Below are positions 31,635 through 43,420 of a stretch of 64,000 nucleotides of DNA, piece by piece. Made by a program: the position numbers and the translations under genes. Source of the DNA: Motacilla alba alba. Lineage: Eukaryota; Chordata; Aves; Passeriformes; Motacillidae. The stretch spans positions 3,705,356-3,769,355 of the forward strand of contig NC_052018.1 of assembly GCF_015832195.1 (NCBI RefSeq). Direction: 5' to 3'. Numbering within the stretch: the stretch's first letter is position 1; each line of letters begins with the position of its first letter. The notes below the pieces were generated by a model. The model made no database searches. It saw nothing but the letters and a program-made list of their open reading frames with translations, and was not told where the DNA came from.

Positions 31635-32933
31635 AGAGGGAATGCATCTGAACAAGAGTTGAAATTTTTCTTTAATCTTTTCTTGAGTCTGTTGGGTTTT
31701 TTTTCCTCTTGGAAATCCCAAGTGTTTTTGCCCAGTGCCATCATAGGAGTCTCTTCCATGCTGCCCATTTTTCCCCCAAGCAGTGAGAGGGAAAACAATG
31801 AGGACGAATTCCCATTTCACTGGATAGAGTTCGGGATGCTGGGCTGGGCTGGGCTGCTCACAGCTTCCCCTGCCCTGGAAATGTCACCACAAGCCCCTGG
31901 CATTTTTCTTTCAGAGCTGAGCTGATGATCCTCTGATGTTCTCTTGGGAGGGTGTTGCTGATGGCTTTGGATGCTTTATCTGATGCTGCAGGTCAGCTCA
32001 TGCAGAGTTTGCTCTTAAAGCTCCAAACCTGCTCCCTCAGGATCTTAAAATACTGGCAGACAACCTGGGCACTGCATAGTTGTAGTTACACCACTAAAAA
32101 CCACAGTGCAGTCCCTAAAATAATGTTTTTTGTAGCTTGGGCAGTCGGTTGTAACCATTTACATGACCAGTTTGCACATCCCAGTTGGTACTGGTTCTGT
32201 CTGGGGGATGGTTTCAGGTTTGAAAGGTGTACCCTGTGGTCACTGTTTGAAGGAAAAAAAGCTCTTTTGACAAGTGGCTCATTCAAAGGTACAAGAGATT
32301 AAGGATGCCGTTCTTTCCTGACATGGAAAACATTTGTTGGGATGTCCCTGCAAGGTAAGTGCAGCTTTTCTACAGGGAATTTTCTGGATTTGGCTTGTAG
32401 GTACTTGGTGGAACAAAATGAAACCTTTATGGCAGGAATAAAAGTTGTTCCAGAGTTTGGGTTCATTTTTTTTTTTTGTTTTGTTGGGGTTTTTTTAACA
32501 GAGAACTGCTTAGTTTCTTTGTACTATGCTCCATTTTTTTGGGGTCAAACTTGAGCACTTCCAGGTATGGGGCAGACACATCCATCAGTTGTTTTGGGGA
32601 TAAAGCAGGAATTTGTTCTACAGTGGGGTAAACACAGGGCTCTAGTTTCTATACTTCCCTCACAGAATAAAAACAAAAAACCCACAAACCTGTGCCTTTC
32701 TGGGGAAAAGGTTTCCTTCCAGAGATCCCTAAAGGACACTTGTGCAACACGAAGCACATGGAGTATCCTGGCTGTGCTGCCAGCAGTTGGCAATGCTGTC
32801 GTTTCCCAATGGGGAAGGCTGTGGCAATCCTGAATTAAAATTCTGTTCTGCTCTCCCCCGCCACTTTATCCCCCTCACTTGTGCTGGTCCAGCTGTTTGT
32901 GATTCCACGTGGCACAGGGGATTGGAGAAATGT

Positions 32934-33333
32934 ATGGAAAAGTGACACAGGCAGGAGGGAAGAGCTCTGCAGGCTGAGTCAGCATCTGGGCTGTTAAACG
33001 TGGCATCAGTGCTTGGAGTAAATGAAGTCACAGGGAGGATTTGTAAAGTGAAAATCCATGTGGAGCAGCTGGGGAGAGTCCAGAGGAAGCCACGGAGATG
33101 CTCCCAGGGCTGGAGCCAGGCTGGGAGAGCTGGAGGTGCTCACCTGGAGAAGAGAAGGATCCAAGGAGAGCTCAGAGCCCCTTCCAGGCCCTAAAGGGGC
33201 TCCAGGAGAGCTGGAGAGGGACTTGGGACAAGGGATGGAGGGACAGGACACAGGGAATGGCTTCCCACTGCCAGAGGGCAGGGAGAGATGGGAATTTGGG
33301 AAGGAATTGTTGGCTGTGGGAGTGGTGAGGCCC
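32934..33333 (+). repeat. Dispersed duplication copy A (with CR1 part)
   Basis: About 400 bp roughly 95% identical by eye to 60302-60703. The first ~115 bp (GGAGGGAAGAGCTCTGCAGG ... AATGAAGTCAC) is not CR1 sequence I recognise; the rest is CR1. Confidence 0.85.
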
Positions 33334-33362
33334 TGGCACAGGGTGCCAAGAGAAGCTGTGAG
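33050..33362 (+). mobile_element. CR1 LINE fragment
   Basis: GAGAGTCCAGAGGAAGCCAC, AAGGGGCTCCAGGAGAGCTG and GGCACAGGGTGCCAAGAGAA blocks; 3'-truncated before the tail. Confidence 0.9.
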
Positions 33363-34194
33363 CTAAAAGCAGAAGAGGAGACCAGACACACCTTGATCCT
33401 TTCCCCAATGCCACGTTACAGGAATCCTGCACGGAGCACCCCTGGGATTGTCAGAGGGGTTAAAGGCAGCTGCTCTGCACCAGCCCCACTGGGTTGTGGG
33501 CAGAGCCTTGGCCCCTGCAGAGCACGGAACCAAAGGGACAGCACATCCCTGACGTGTCTCCATCTCCACGTGTCCTGATGTGTCTCCACGTGTCCTCAGC
33601 TCCTTGCCCTGAGCTCTCCAAGCACCGTGGGTGGGGAGGGTTTGCAGGTTCAGCAGGGCAGAGGGCAGAGGAGAGACCACAAAAGCCCCGTGTGTGGGAG
33701 GGGATGGCAGGGAGATCAAGCCCCAGGCTCTGGGAGAGGCTGCTGCAGAAAACTATGAAGGAGCAGCACTTCTGGATACGGATCCATTGCCAGGGAGAGA
33801 AAGAAGGCAGTGGTGGAGAGTGGGGAGAGTGACAAGAACACTCGTGGAGCCCCTGGAGCGATGGCACCATGCTGCCTCTGAGAGGAAGGATGTTGGAATG
33901 TTTCCTGCTTTCTTCCCCTTGATTTGTGTTTCCAATATTCCCCCGTTAGCCTGTTTCTGAACCTCGGGCTGGCTTTTCATGTTTGCAGTCATTTGGACAT
34001 GGATTTATATTTTAAAAGTACCACAGATCAGGCAAAATACCCAAAATTAGGCAACAAATTAAGCCATAAAACCTTAAAATCCAGATAACATGAAAAATAT
34101 AGAAGATACAAACTTTTCAATAGCCTGTGACCCTCCCTCTCTCCCTGGAGTACTTTTGGGGGCATCTGTTGACATGCATGGAGATTCTGTCAGC

Positions 34195-34365
34195 AGGATT
34201 GGAGCAGGCTGCCCAAAGAAGCAGAGGAATTATTCCCCTTGGAAGTGTTCCAAAGGTGTGTGGATGTCACACTTGGGGACATGGTTTAGTGGTGGATTTG
34301 GCAGTGCTGGGGAATGGTTGGACTTGATGACCTTAAAGGGCTTTTCCAATTTAAATAATCTGAGG
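34195..34365 (+). mobile_element. CR1 fragment (diverged)
   Basis: ATTGGAGCAGGCTGCCCAAA, GGTTGGACTTGATGACCTTA and a CTTTTCCAATTTAAATAATC tail. Confidence 0.75.
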
Positions 34366-34385
34366 ACACACACAGGTGAGGACTG

Positions 34386-34502
34386 TCACAGAATGGCTTG
34401 GGCAGAAAGGGACAATAAAGCTCATCTGATTCCACCCCCTGCCATGGACAGGAACAGCTCCCACTATCCCAGGTTGCTCCAAGCCCTGTCCAACCTGACC
34501 TA
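34386..34502 (-). mobile_element. CR1 3'-end fragment
   Basis: CACAGAATGGCTTGGGCAGA head, CACCCCCTGCCATGGACAGG, and CCAAGCCCTGTCCAACCTGA. Confidence 0.88.
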
Positions 34503-35074
34503 GTGAGCTGCAAGTCTGAGCTGCCCACAGAGAGGGACACCCAAGGTGTCTTTGCTGCCCACAGGAGGGTTCATCAGGTGGGAGTGTTGGGCTCAGCTAT
34601 TGATGGAATGGACCCTCCACACTGCTGAGATGCCATCATCCCACTGGGGTGGAGTTTTCTCCCATTTTGGATTTTCTGCCTTCCCACGTTGACGGTTTTC
34701 CTCTTGTCCCCTTGAGCTGCTGCCTATCACATCCTGACTATCCAGCCTCTGACCTCACTTTTACCTTCCTTATCTCGCAGGGCTCTGTGCTCTTTCTCAC
34801 AAGCTGGCAGCCTCCTTAGCTCAGGGAGGAGCGTTTTCCAGCTGGGCTCTATCTGGGAGGCCTTGGATTGCAGCTGAACCTGGGGGATCAGGCAGTTCAG
34901 GGCCAGCTTTGCTGGACACTCCATTCTGCTGATTTTGTGCCAAATTAGTGCTGCAGGTGCTTGGCTCAGTGCTGGAGGAGCGAACTGGTTTATGGAATCA
35001 TTCCTGCTTCCCTGTCAGTCTGCGGGCTCTGCCATCCTGGAGTGGTCTGAAAGAAGCTTTACTTTGTGTCCAGG

Positions 35075-35503
35075 GAAGGGAAACAAAGCTGGGGAAGGGG
35101 CTGGAGCACCAGGAGGGGTTGAGGGAGCTGGGAAAGGGGCTCAGCCTGGAGAAAAGGAGGCTCAGGGGGGACCTTCTGGCTCTGCACAACTCCCTGGCAG
35201 GAGGGGACAGCCAGGAGGGTTGGGCTCTGCTCCCAGGGAACAAGGACAGGAGGAGAGGGAATGGCCTCAAGTTGTGCCAGGGGACAGTCATGTTGGACAT
35301 CAGGAGGAATTTCTTAATGGAAGGGGCTGTCAGGCATTGGAAGGGGCTGCCCAGGGATGTTTGGATTCCCAATCCCTGGAGGTGTCCAAGGAATGACTGG
35401 ATGTGGCAGTCAGTGCTCTGGGCTGGTGACAAGGTAGGGATGACCACAGGTTGGACTTGATGATCCTGGATGTCTTTTCCAGCCTAAATAAATCTGTGAT
35501 TTA
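35075..35503 (+). mobile_element. CR1 fragment (second subfamily, 430 bp)
   Basis: AAGGGGCTGGAGCACCAGGA, TCAGCCTGGAGAAAAGGAGG, GGAGGTGTCCAAGGAATGAC, with a TTTCCAGCCTAAATAAATCT tail. Confidence 0.92.
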
Positions 35504-35889
35504 CATTGAGTCAAGTGATCAGATACAGTGAAACCACCAGTGCTCCATGCACTCCCCTTCCTGAGCAGAAAAATCCCTTTTGCTGAATCGCTCATCTGTG
35601 CCAGGGCTCTGGGAACAGCAGGATCTTCTCTCATTCCCTCTGCAGAATTCCAGGTGAGCTCTGTTTGGCCTCCCTGCAAGGCTGGATCCACAGTGCCCTT
35701 GTGAGAGCAGCCATGGAGCTGTGCTGGAGGCTCTGAATTTCCTTCAAATTCGTGTAGAATCCTCAGACTGGAGCAGGGATTGCTGAGGTCACGCTGTGGT
35801 TCAGGTCTAAGGTACACTGGCATGGAATCACAGGATGGGTAAGGTGTGAAAAGACCACAGAAATCATTTCACTGTGAGAAATCCTTGCC

Positions 35890-36085
35890 TCTGAGGGTGG
35901 GGAGGCCACAGGGTGCCCAGAGAAGCTGTGGCTGCTTCTGGATCCCTGGAAGTGTCCAAGGCCAGGCTGGATGGGGCTTGGAGCAACCTGGGATAGTGGA
36001 AGGTGTCTCTGCCCGTGGCAGGGGGTGGAATGAGATGCTCTTCAAGGTTCCTTCCAACCCAAACCCTTCCATGATTCCATGCAGT
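35890..36085 (+). mobile_element. CR1 3'-end fragment
   Basis: AGAGAAGCTGTGGCTGCTTC to TTCCAACCCAAACCCTTCCA and TGATTCCATG. Confidence 0.92.
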
Positions 36086-36660
36086 CCAACCTGGCTGCTG
36101 AGATACCACACAGGATTCAATGACCCTTTAATTTGACCCTTTTTTGGAAGCTCCTGCCCAGTCTGTAGCAGGTGGATCAATTCTGCTGACGCTCCCACAT
36201 CTTGGCGTCCCCAGGGACTTTAAATGTGTTTTGTTTTTTTTCCAAGCTCTGCAGTGGAACAAGAGGGTTCTTTGTGTTTCTTCTCCTCCTGAAGCTTTCC
36301 CTTTTTTCAAGAGAGACATCTGTTCTGGTCAATGGTACTTACAGGCCTTTCAAACTCATTTAGGCACTCAAAGCTGGGAGCCGTGAGTGCTCAGCTTCCC
36401 CAGCCAGCAAAGGATTTTCCCCTCTGCAGCTCCTGCAATACCATGCTTTTCCAAGGTTTTTTTTAATAACTGGCCATTTGTCAGTGTCTGGAATGTTTGG
36501 AAATAGCGGCCATTCCTGCTCCGTTTGCTCTCTGAACTATTTCATTCAGCAGTTTTCAAGAGGGAGAAAAAAAAAAGAAATAATCAGTCTCTGCCCCAAA
36601 CCCTGAACTGACTGGAATCTTAGACTCATAACAAATACCAGGGATTTCTCCTTTTTTGGG

Positions 36661-36822
36661 CTTTTTTTTTTCGTGTTTTTGTTTGGGTTTTTTGTTTGTT
36701 TATTAGGTTTTTTGTGGGGTTTTTTGTTGGTTTTTTGTTGGGGTTTTTTTGGGTTGGTTTTTTTTGTTTTGGTTGTTTGTTTTTTGGGGTTTTTTTTGGT
36801 TTTTTTGGTGGTTTTTTTTTGG
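36661..36822. repeat. T/G-rich simple repeat
   Basis: About 160 bp of T runs broken by G, GG and GGGG; only a handful of A or C bases. Confidence 0.9.
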
Positions 36823-37483
36823 CTTGACAATGAAACCATTCCTGCATTCGAAACGGTGAATCCTGAGTGTGTTTCCCCTTTGTGCAGGTGCATCTCAGGG
36901 CACGGGGGTTTTTGTAGGGTCTCCTGGTGCCCAGCCGGGCGGGAGGGATGGGATTAATCACTGTCAGATGTGGTTGGCTCTGCCTCTGATCTCAGGGCTG
37001 GGGATATCTCTGTGTGTGCACAGCAGAGTTGGATTTTGCTTAGCAGAGCTCTGGGAAAGGTTTTTCCCCTCTCAGGAAATTGCTTTAGTGTTCATCTTCA
37101 TCCTGAATGAAAATGATGACCTAAATATATCTATTTTTTTAATGACATTTTTTTTCTTGATTTAGTTAAGCTCCTCTGAGTGTTTCCTGTGCCTTTAACA
37201 AAAGCATTTTAATATTTCAGGATTCCTTTTTGGGCTGCTGAGCTCAAGGTTCCAGCTCACTGAGCTGTGTGCTCACAGGGGCCTGGGATACTTTACATGC
37301 CACATTTTCATGCTCTGGGCTCCTTCTCAAGAGCTTCCAGGGGATGCTGAGCTGAGCTGGCTCCCTGCAGGCGTGTAAGGAGGACCAGGCTGGTCAGAGC
37401 AAAGGCACCAGCACCTCCATGCTTGGTCTCCAGCATCCATAATCCATGGATACTAAAGCAGAAAATGTAGGGAATGGGACCAG

Positions 37484-37582
37484 AGCAGCCTGGTCTGGTG
37501 GGAGGTGTCCCTGCCCAAGAGGGTGGAACGAGGTGAGCTTTAAGGTCCTTTCCAAGCCAAACGATTCCAGGATTCCAGGGAT
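37484..37582 (+). mobile_element. Short CR1 3' end
   Basis: GGAGGTGTCCCTGCCCAAGA to TTTCCAAGCCAAACGATTCC. Confidence 0.85.
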
Positions 37583-37971
37583 TTCTAGAACCAGCAATTT
37601 CTGATTTTGATTGAAGACAGAATTATTTAGGAAAAACCCCCTTTTTGTCCCCAAGGACAATTTCTTCTTTGCTGAGCTTGCTCTTTTTGCAGATGGAAAA
37701 TTCCCAGCCTGTGTGAGTTGGCAAGCTCTGGTTTTCAGCTAAAGCAGATGCTGATGTATGTTTATATCCTGCTCCAACAAAAACTGTGAATAAATCGGGA
37801 GCTGAAGGCAGGAGGCATTTCCCTTCCCCATTCCAAGACTCCTCGTGTTGCCAGTGGGGGGTGGGTGAAAAAATGTCAATTACAGTTCAGTCTGCAGGAA
37901 TATGACAGCAAAATTTAATAAAATATAACTCCAACTCTCTCACCTGTCCTTCAAGGCACTCCCCTGTAAAT

Positions 37972-38175
37972 TCAGGAAGAATTTTTTCATGGAAAGGGTG
38001 ATCAGGCATTGGAAGGGGCTGCCCAGGGAGGTGGTAGAATCCCCATCTCTGGAGGTGCCCGAGGAATGACTGGAGGTGGCACTCAGAGCTCTGGGCTGGG
38101 GACAAGGTGGGGATTGGTCACAGGTTGGACTCAGTGGTCTCAGAGGCCTTTTCCAACCTTCCCATGATTCTACGA
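37972..38175 (+). mobile_element. CR1 fragment (second subfamily)
   Basis: TTGGAAGGGGCTGCCCAGGG, CTGGAGGTGCCCGAGGAATG, and a tail ending CCATGATTCTACGA. Confidence 0.9.
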
Positions 38176-38857
38176 AATGAAGAAAGATCCAGAAAAGCTG
38201 ACCTGCAGCACCACTGCCTGAGAAATGTCGTGTGACAAGGAGAAACAGCCTGCCTTTAATTCAAGCAGAGGGCTCTTAAACTTCAAGTCTGTTGCCTCAT
38301 CACACTAAATTACAGTGATTATCTAATAGCACTGGATGGAAAATGGAATTCTCCAAAGCCTTTGCCTATCCCTGGCTCGTAACATGATGCCTCATTCCCT
38401 GCAGCAAAGGCAAGGAATTCTTAAGCTGATTTTTCAGTCCTGCTGTGGCTGCTCTGCTCCTGCACAGCTGCGAGAGGCTGGAGGGGCTGTGGGAAAGGTG
38501 CTGCCTGTTCCTGGAGGCATCCAGAATGCTCCCAGCACTTGATAAATGACTTTACAGCTGTGTTAGCGGCTCTGTCTTGCAGAGGTGGCCAGTTTAGATT
38601 TCATTTTAAATGCATCTCAATTTCTCTGCCCCAAAGTCTCCCCCTGAGGTCTTCTGTTTTATTTTAGAGTGGTTTTTTTTGAGGTTAATTGAAAAAAAAG
38701 TACTTCAGGGATGAGAAGTTTAGGTCTGTGAGACTTTGCAGATTTCATGGGATGCATGGATAGGTTTTTAGCAAGCTTTTCTCAGGTTGGGTCATTACAT
38801 TCTTCAAGCCAAATCCCGTGGTTCCTCAGATCATTGGGAATTACAGACTTCCAGTAC

Positions 38858-39166
38858 CCGAAGGAGGTTCCAGGAAGGCTAGAGAGGGACTTTCACAAGG
38901 GCATGGAGTGATAGGACAAGGGGAAATGGCCTTAAAATGAAAGAAGGGAGACTTAGATGAGATACTGAGAGAAAATATCTTGGCTATGAGGCCCTGGTAG
39001 AGGTTTCTCAGAGAAGCTGTGGCTGCCCCATCCCTGGAAATATTCAAGGCCAGGTTGGACAGGGCTTGGAGTAACCTGGGATAGTGGAAGGTGTCCCTGC
39101 CCATGGCAGGAGGTGGAACTGGACGGGTTTTAAGGTCTCTCCAAACCTAAATAATTCTGTGATTTC
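38858..39166 (+). mobile_element. CR1 LINE fragment
   Basis: Diverged GGCTAGAGAGGGACTTTCAC block through CCATCCCTGGAAATATTCAA to CTAAATAATTCTGTGATTT. Confidence 0.92.
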
Positions 39167-40201
39167 CCACTGAACAGCTGTGTCTCTGTTCCTACATTTC
39201 ACAGGGACTGAGCCCCTGATGGGGAAGCTTTTTGTAACATTATCAGATTAAACCCAAGTCCTCTTCATAAACTATTTATTCTCCAAAGTCTCATTAGCAA
39301 AAGTCCTCAGTAAAGCGAATTGGGAAAGTGATTTTTCACTGGTCACAAGGTTTTTTCTTCTCCACCTTGTTCTGGGCAGAAAATGACCCTGATGGTCATT
39401 ACCTCCATTTCCCAGTGAACTCCTTTATGATTATTCAGTGTTTTAAGGCTGATTCCTGGTGTTCTACAGGCTTCCATCTCTTGGACAGATGGAGGTGAAT
39501 CACAAAATATCCCACAGGGATCCCTGAAGCCCAATTCCAAAGGAGGGTGGTGATCTTCCACTGTTCTTTGTGGTGTGAGATAAATTTGGTGTGAGGCTTT
39601 GTCTGGATTTTTAAACAGCTTGGTTTTCACAGAGTACATTCCTTAACCCTTATTTTGCAACATCTGCTCACCTCAGAGCCCTGAATGAGCTTGTTTCCAC
39701 ATGGCTTTGTGTTGGTCAGAAGCACACAGACCTTTGGGAAAGCAGGCCAGGATTTACAGGGCAGGGAAGGCTTACAGTGAGCAAACTCTCTTCTCTTGGC
39801 TTGAGAGTGTTTGATGTGCTGCTCCTACTTAGTCTGGTAATTCATCCTCGTCATTAGCTGCACTAATTATGCATCTTCTTTCCACAGCCTGCTTGAAATG
39901 AATCCCTGTGTGGAAACTTGCGCTGTTGGAGCCAGTAAGGAAGGAAAAAATGGATTCTGTTTACACTCCATACCCCATTAGTGGATCCAGGTCTGCAATA
40001 GCAGCTGCTGAGGGTTTACAACATTTCCTTCTGCCTTTGCTCCTGCCTGTGGTTACTCATGTTTGTTTCAGGGTGAATGGTTTTGGCTTTTTATGACCCA
40101 GCTGTGAAGGGCAGAAAGATTCCTTGGGTTGTTTCTACTCAGAAACTTCCATTTGGTTTTGCCAATGTGCTATAGGAGCGATGCTAGAAAACTGGGGAAT
40201 C

Positions 40202-40311
40202 ATCACAGACTCTTTTGGCTTGGAAAGACCTTAAAGCTAATCCAGTTCCGGCCCCTGCCATGGGCAGGGAGACCTTCCAGGTTGCTCAGAGCCCCCATCC
40301 AACCTGGCTTT
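40202..40311 (-). mobile_element. CR1 3'-end fragment
   Basis: CTTGGAAAGACCTTAAAGCT and CCCCTGCCATGGGCAGGGAG in reverse. Confidence 0.85.
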
Positions 40312-41192
40312 GTCAGCAAAAGAGATTTTCAAGTCCTTTTCAATTACAGCACTGCCCCTTGTGAGCTCCCTGTATCCGCTCCGAGCTATGAAATTCCTGC
40401 TTAAGGGCAAGTGACAACTGCTGTGTTTTCTTTAGCAGCATCAGGGTCTCTCTGCAGGCAGGTGTTCATGAGGGGTAAGATCCAGGGCCTGATTTTATTC
40501 CTCAAAAATCCCTCCTTTCCGTCACCTATCTCAAATCATTGTTATATTTGTGATGCACTCTTCATCCTTTCTGTTTGCTGACATGGGAGGCTGTGAGGCA
40601 GGGGATGAACAGCTAATACAGGAAAGCCTTCAGGGAGCAAAGAGAGCTGTTTCCTTCCCCAAAATAACAATGTCCCTGTCTGGGCTCTAGGAATTCCTTC
40701 TGGCTGGTGGCACTGCAGGCTGCGGCTTCTTGAGGATTGTGTCATCCCAGAACTTGTATCCCTGACCTTTTTGTACATTCCCAGGATAAACCACTCATTA
40801 TTTCATGTCTTTACTGGAGAGGCAGCAAGCAAACGGGAGAGATCCAGGTGCTGAATCTGAAGAGGGGAGGTTTGTGAGCCTCTCTTTCTGCCCTCAGACA
40901 GGATGCACTGAAAACACATCTGTGCTGATGATTCTTACCTAACCTGCTCTTAAATCTCTCAGCAACACAAACTTCTCCCTCCCCAAGGGATCTTTTCCAG
41001 AACTTCCTCCAGCTAAAGTTTTTTCTAAGGACTAATCAGGCTACTATTGGAGCACCTGTCTTCAAGATTGATTTATTTGGAGGTTATTCTTGTTGTGATG
41101 ATGGTACTTCATGCTGTAAGATTGGCCCCTTGTCTCCCTCAGCCACTTCTGCTTTTCACAGGTCCGTTTTTCTTCCCCTTTTCCCTTTTTTT

Positions 41193-41222
41193 CTTTTCTT
41201 TTTTTTTTTTTTTTTTTTTTTT
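41193..41222. repeat. Poly-T tract
   Basis: About 28 T residues with one C, at the end of a pyrimidine-rich stretch. Confidence 0.9.
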
Positions 41223-41296
41223 GATAACTCTTGTTGCTATGGGGTGTCCTTTCTTGTGTTTCATCTGTCTTTAACACCTGGATGTGCCCTGGTCTC

Positions 41297-41375
41297 ACTG
41301 ACAAGATGGGTATTGGTCACAGGTTGGACTCAGTGATCTTGAAGGTCTTTTCCGACCTTAATCACTCTGTGAGTG
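41297..41375 (+). mobile_element. Short CR1 3' end
   Basis: GTCACAGGTTGGACTCAGTG to TTTTCCGACCTTAATCACTC and TGTGAG. Confidence 0.8.
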
Positions 41376-41884
41376 TAAAACCAATCACCATGAGGGTGGA
41401 AATTAAAATTGTGGACATAAAGGAAACCAGATCCTTTATCTGCCATCAGTGCGTGGGCAGTATTGGGGTCGCCTGAGGGGAGAACCTTGCAGGATTGCTG
41501 CCCCATGGGCACAGAAAAAAATGTTTTTAAGAAAGCAGCAGCACAGAAGTATCTGGGGGGCACTGAGGGTTAGATCCTGGTCCCTTACAGTGCAAGATGC
41601 CATGAGATCCCTTTGCACAGGGAAATGTGGCTGCAGCCACTGCTGTCCCCAAGCTGTGAGCACCCAATAGGAGTTAACCCTGCTGAGAGGCTCCTTTTAG
41701 ACAGGGATCTCTCACCCAGTGTGGAAAAGCCAGGTGGAAGATGCCACAAGCAAAGACTTCCCTCCTTGCCAGCCTACCTGGAGGGGGAACACCTGTGTTT
41801 TCCCTTCACGGGGAGGGGAATGAGGCCAGGAGAATGTGTTGAAAAACAAGGCATCTGTGGCTCACACAGTGCTTTCACCCCTTA

Positions 41885-41955
41885 TTAAAAAAAAACAAAC
41901 AAAAAAACCCCCTAAAAAAACCCAAAAAAAACCCCAAAAAACCAAAAAAACCCAA
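41885..41955. repeat. A/C-rich simple repeat
   Basis: Poly-A runs separated by C, CC, CCC and CCCC; the reverse-strand equivalent of the 36.7-kb tract. Confidence 0.9.
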
Positions 41956-42534
41956 GGCAAGTCTAATTGAACCAAAGATCATCAAGTGTGTTCTTTTAAT
42001 TAAAGAGAATGACTTCTAAATAAAATCTTCCCTTTTTTCCTTCTCCAAGCAGACAGCAATGCAGTGTGACACATGTTTGGGTGCAAAAGCGACGCATTCA
42101 CTCACAGAGGGAAGATGAGCCCTGACTGTGATCAGTGTGAGGTTGTCCCGTGCTGCCAACATGATGTGACACCTCCCTGTGCCTGGGCACAGCCCGTGTC
42201 ACATCTGCTGGGCATGACAAGCGTCAGGGTCAAAGCAGTTCAGCACCACAGGGAGAAGATGTTTCTTCTTTCCACGTCCTCTGTGGCTGAGCTGTCACCA
42301 AAGCCTAGCTCAGTGTCCCTCCTTCGCGTCTCTTTGTGGCTGCTGTGGCACATGTGGGACAAAGCAGGAGATCCTTTCAGGAGCTCAAACTTTGCTTGGG
42401 TCTGAGGGACAGAGAGACACACAAAATCCAGGCAAAATTCCACTTCCTTACTAATCTATCTCTGGGCAGCAGCCAAGGATTGTGGAAAAACCATAGGAAA
42501 AAAGACTTGGTATAGATTTGTAGGCTCCCCTTGC

Positions 42535-42845
42535 AATGGGGAAGCTGGAGAAGGGGTTCTCCTTCAGGAACTGTAGTGATAAGACAAGGAGTAATAGGGT
42601 CAAACTGAAAGAGGAGAAATTTAGGTGAGATATATGGACAGAATTGTTCCCTGTGAGGGTGATGAGGCCCTAGCAGAGGTTGCTCAGAGAAGCTGTGGCT
42701 GCCCCTGGATTCCTAGAAGTGTCCAAGGCCAGGCTGGACAGGGCTTGGAGCAGCCTGGGATAGTGGAAGGTGTCCCAGCCTGTGGAAGGGGTGGAACAAG
42801 ATGTGCTTTAATGTCCTTTCCCACCTAAACCATTCCATGATTCTA
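42535..42845 (+). mobile_element. CR1 LINE fragment
   Basis: CAATGGGGAAGCTGGAGAAG block, GGAAGTGTCCAAGGCCAGGC half-block at 42716, and a CCTAAACCATTCCATGATTC tail. Confidence 0.9.
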
Positions 42846-43075
42846 AGAATTGTGGTGGATCCCTGCCCTTCTCAAGTGACCACAGCTCAGTGGGGCTCTC
42901 TAGGTTCACCCAAGTGGGGGATCTGGTGCAGGAATAATCTGCTGCCCTCTTTCCAGTGTGGCCTGGAAGCAGTTCCTGCAGGAAACCTCCAGTTGTTCTG
43001 CTCTTCTGGCTCAGTCCATGTGCTTGAGGGCTGTTGTGCTGCATCCATGGTCCTGGTGAGGACTGCAGCTCATCC

Positions 43076-43420
43076 CAGAATTCCAGGTTGGGTCAGGTTG
43101 GAAAGGACCACTGGAGGTCATCTAGTGCCACCTCCCTGCTCCAGCAGGGCCCTCCCAGAGCACAGGGCACAGGATTGAGTCCAGATTATTCTGGAATATC
43201 TCCAATGAGGAAACTTCAGACCCTTTCTGGATAATCTGTTCAGTGGTCGGTCACTGCACAGGGAAAAAGTTCTTCCTCGTGTCCAGGTGGACTGAACCTG
43301 GGGTTCAGTTCCTGCCCATTCCTTTTCTCTTATTGCTGAGCCCCCCAGAGCAGAACCTGGTCCCTGCTCTGAGCCCTCCCTGCAGACAGAGACAGGGAAG
43401 ATATCCCCTCAGGAATAAAT
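43076..43420 (-). mobile_element. CR1 fragment (third subfamily)
   Basis: GGTTGGAAAGGACCACTGGA and GTGCCACCTCCCTGCTCCAG in reverse, with TCTTCCTCGTGTCCAGGTGG deeper. It matches the + strand copy at 46610-47020. Confidence 0.88.

Noticed and set aside
34948..35460. 170-codon open frame on + and its antisense partner
   Set aside because: Lies inside the CR1 fragment at 35075-35503 and does not match the CR1 reverse transcriptase; it is the non-coding 3' region.
36546..36961. Lysine/threonine-rich 110-codon open frames on -
   Set aside because: Translation of the T/G-rich simple repeat.
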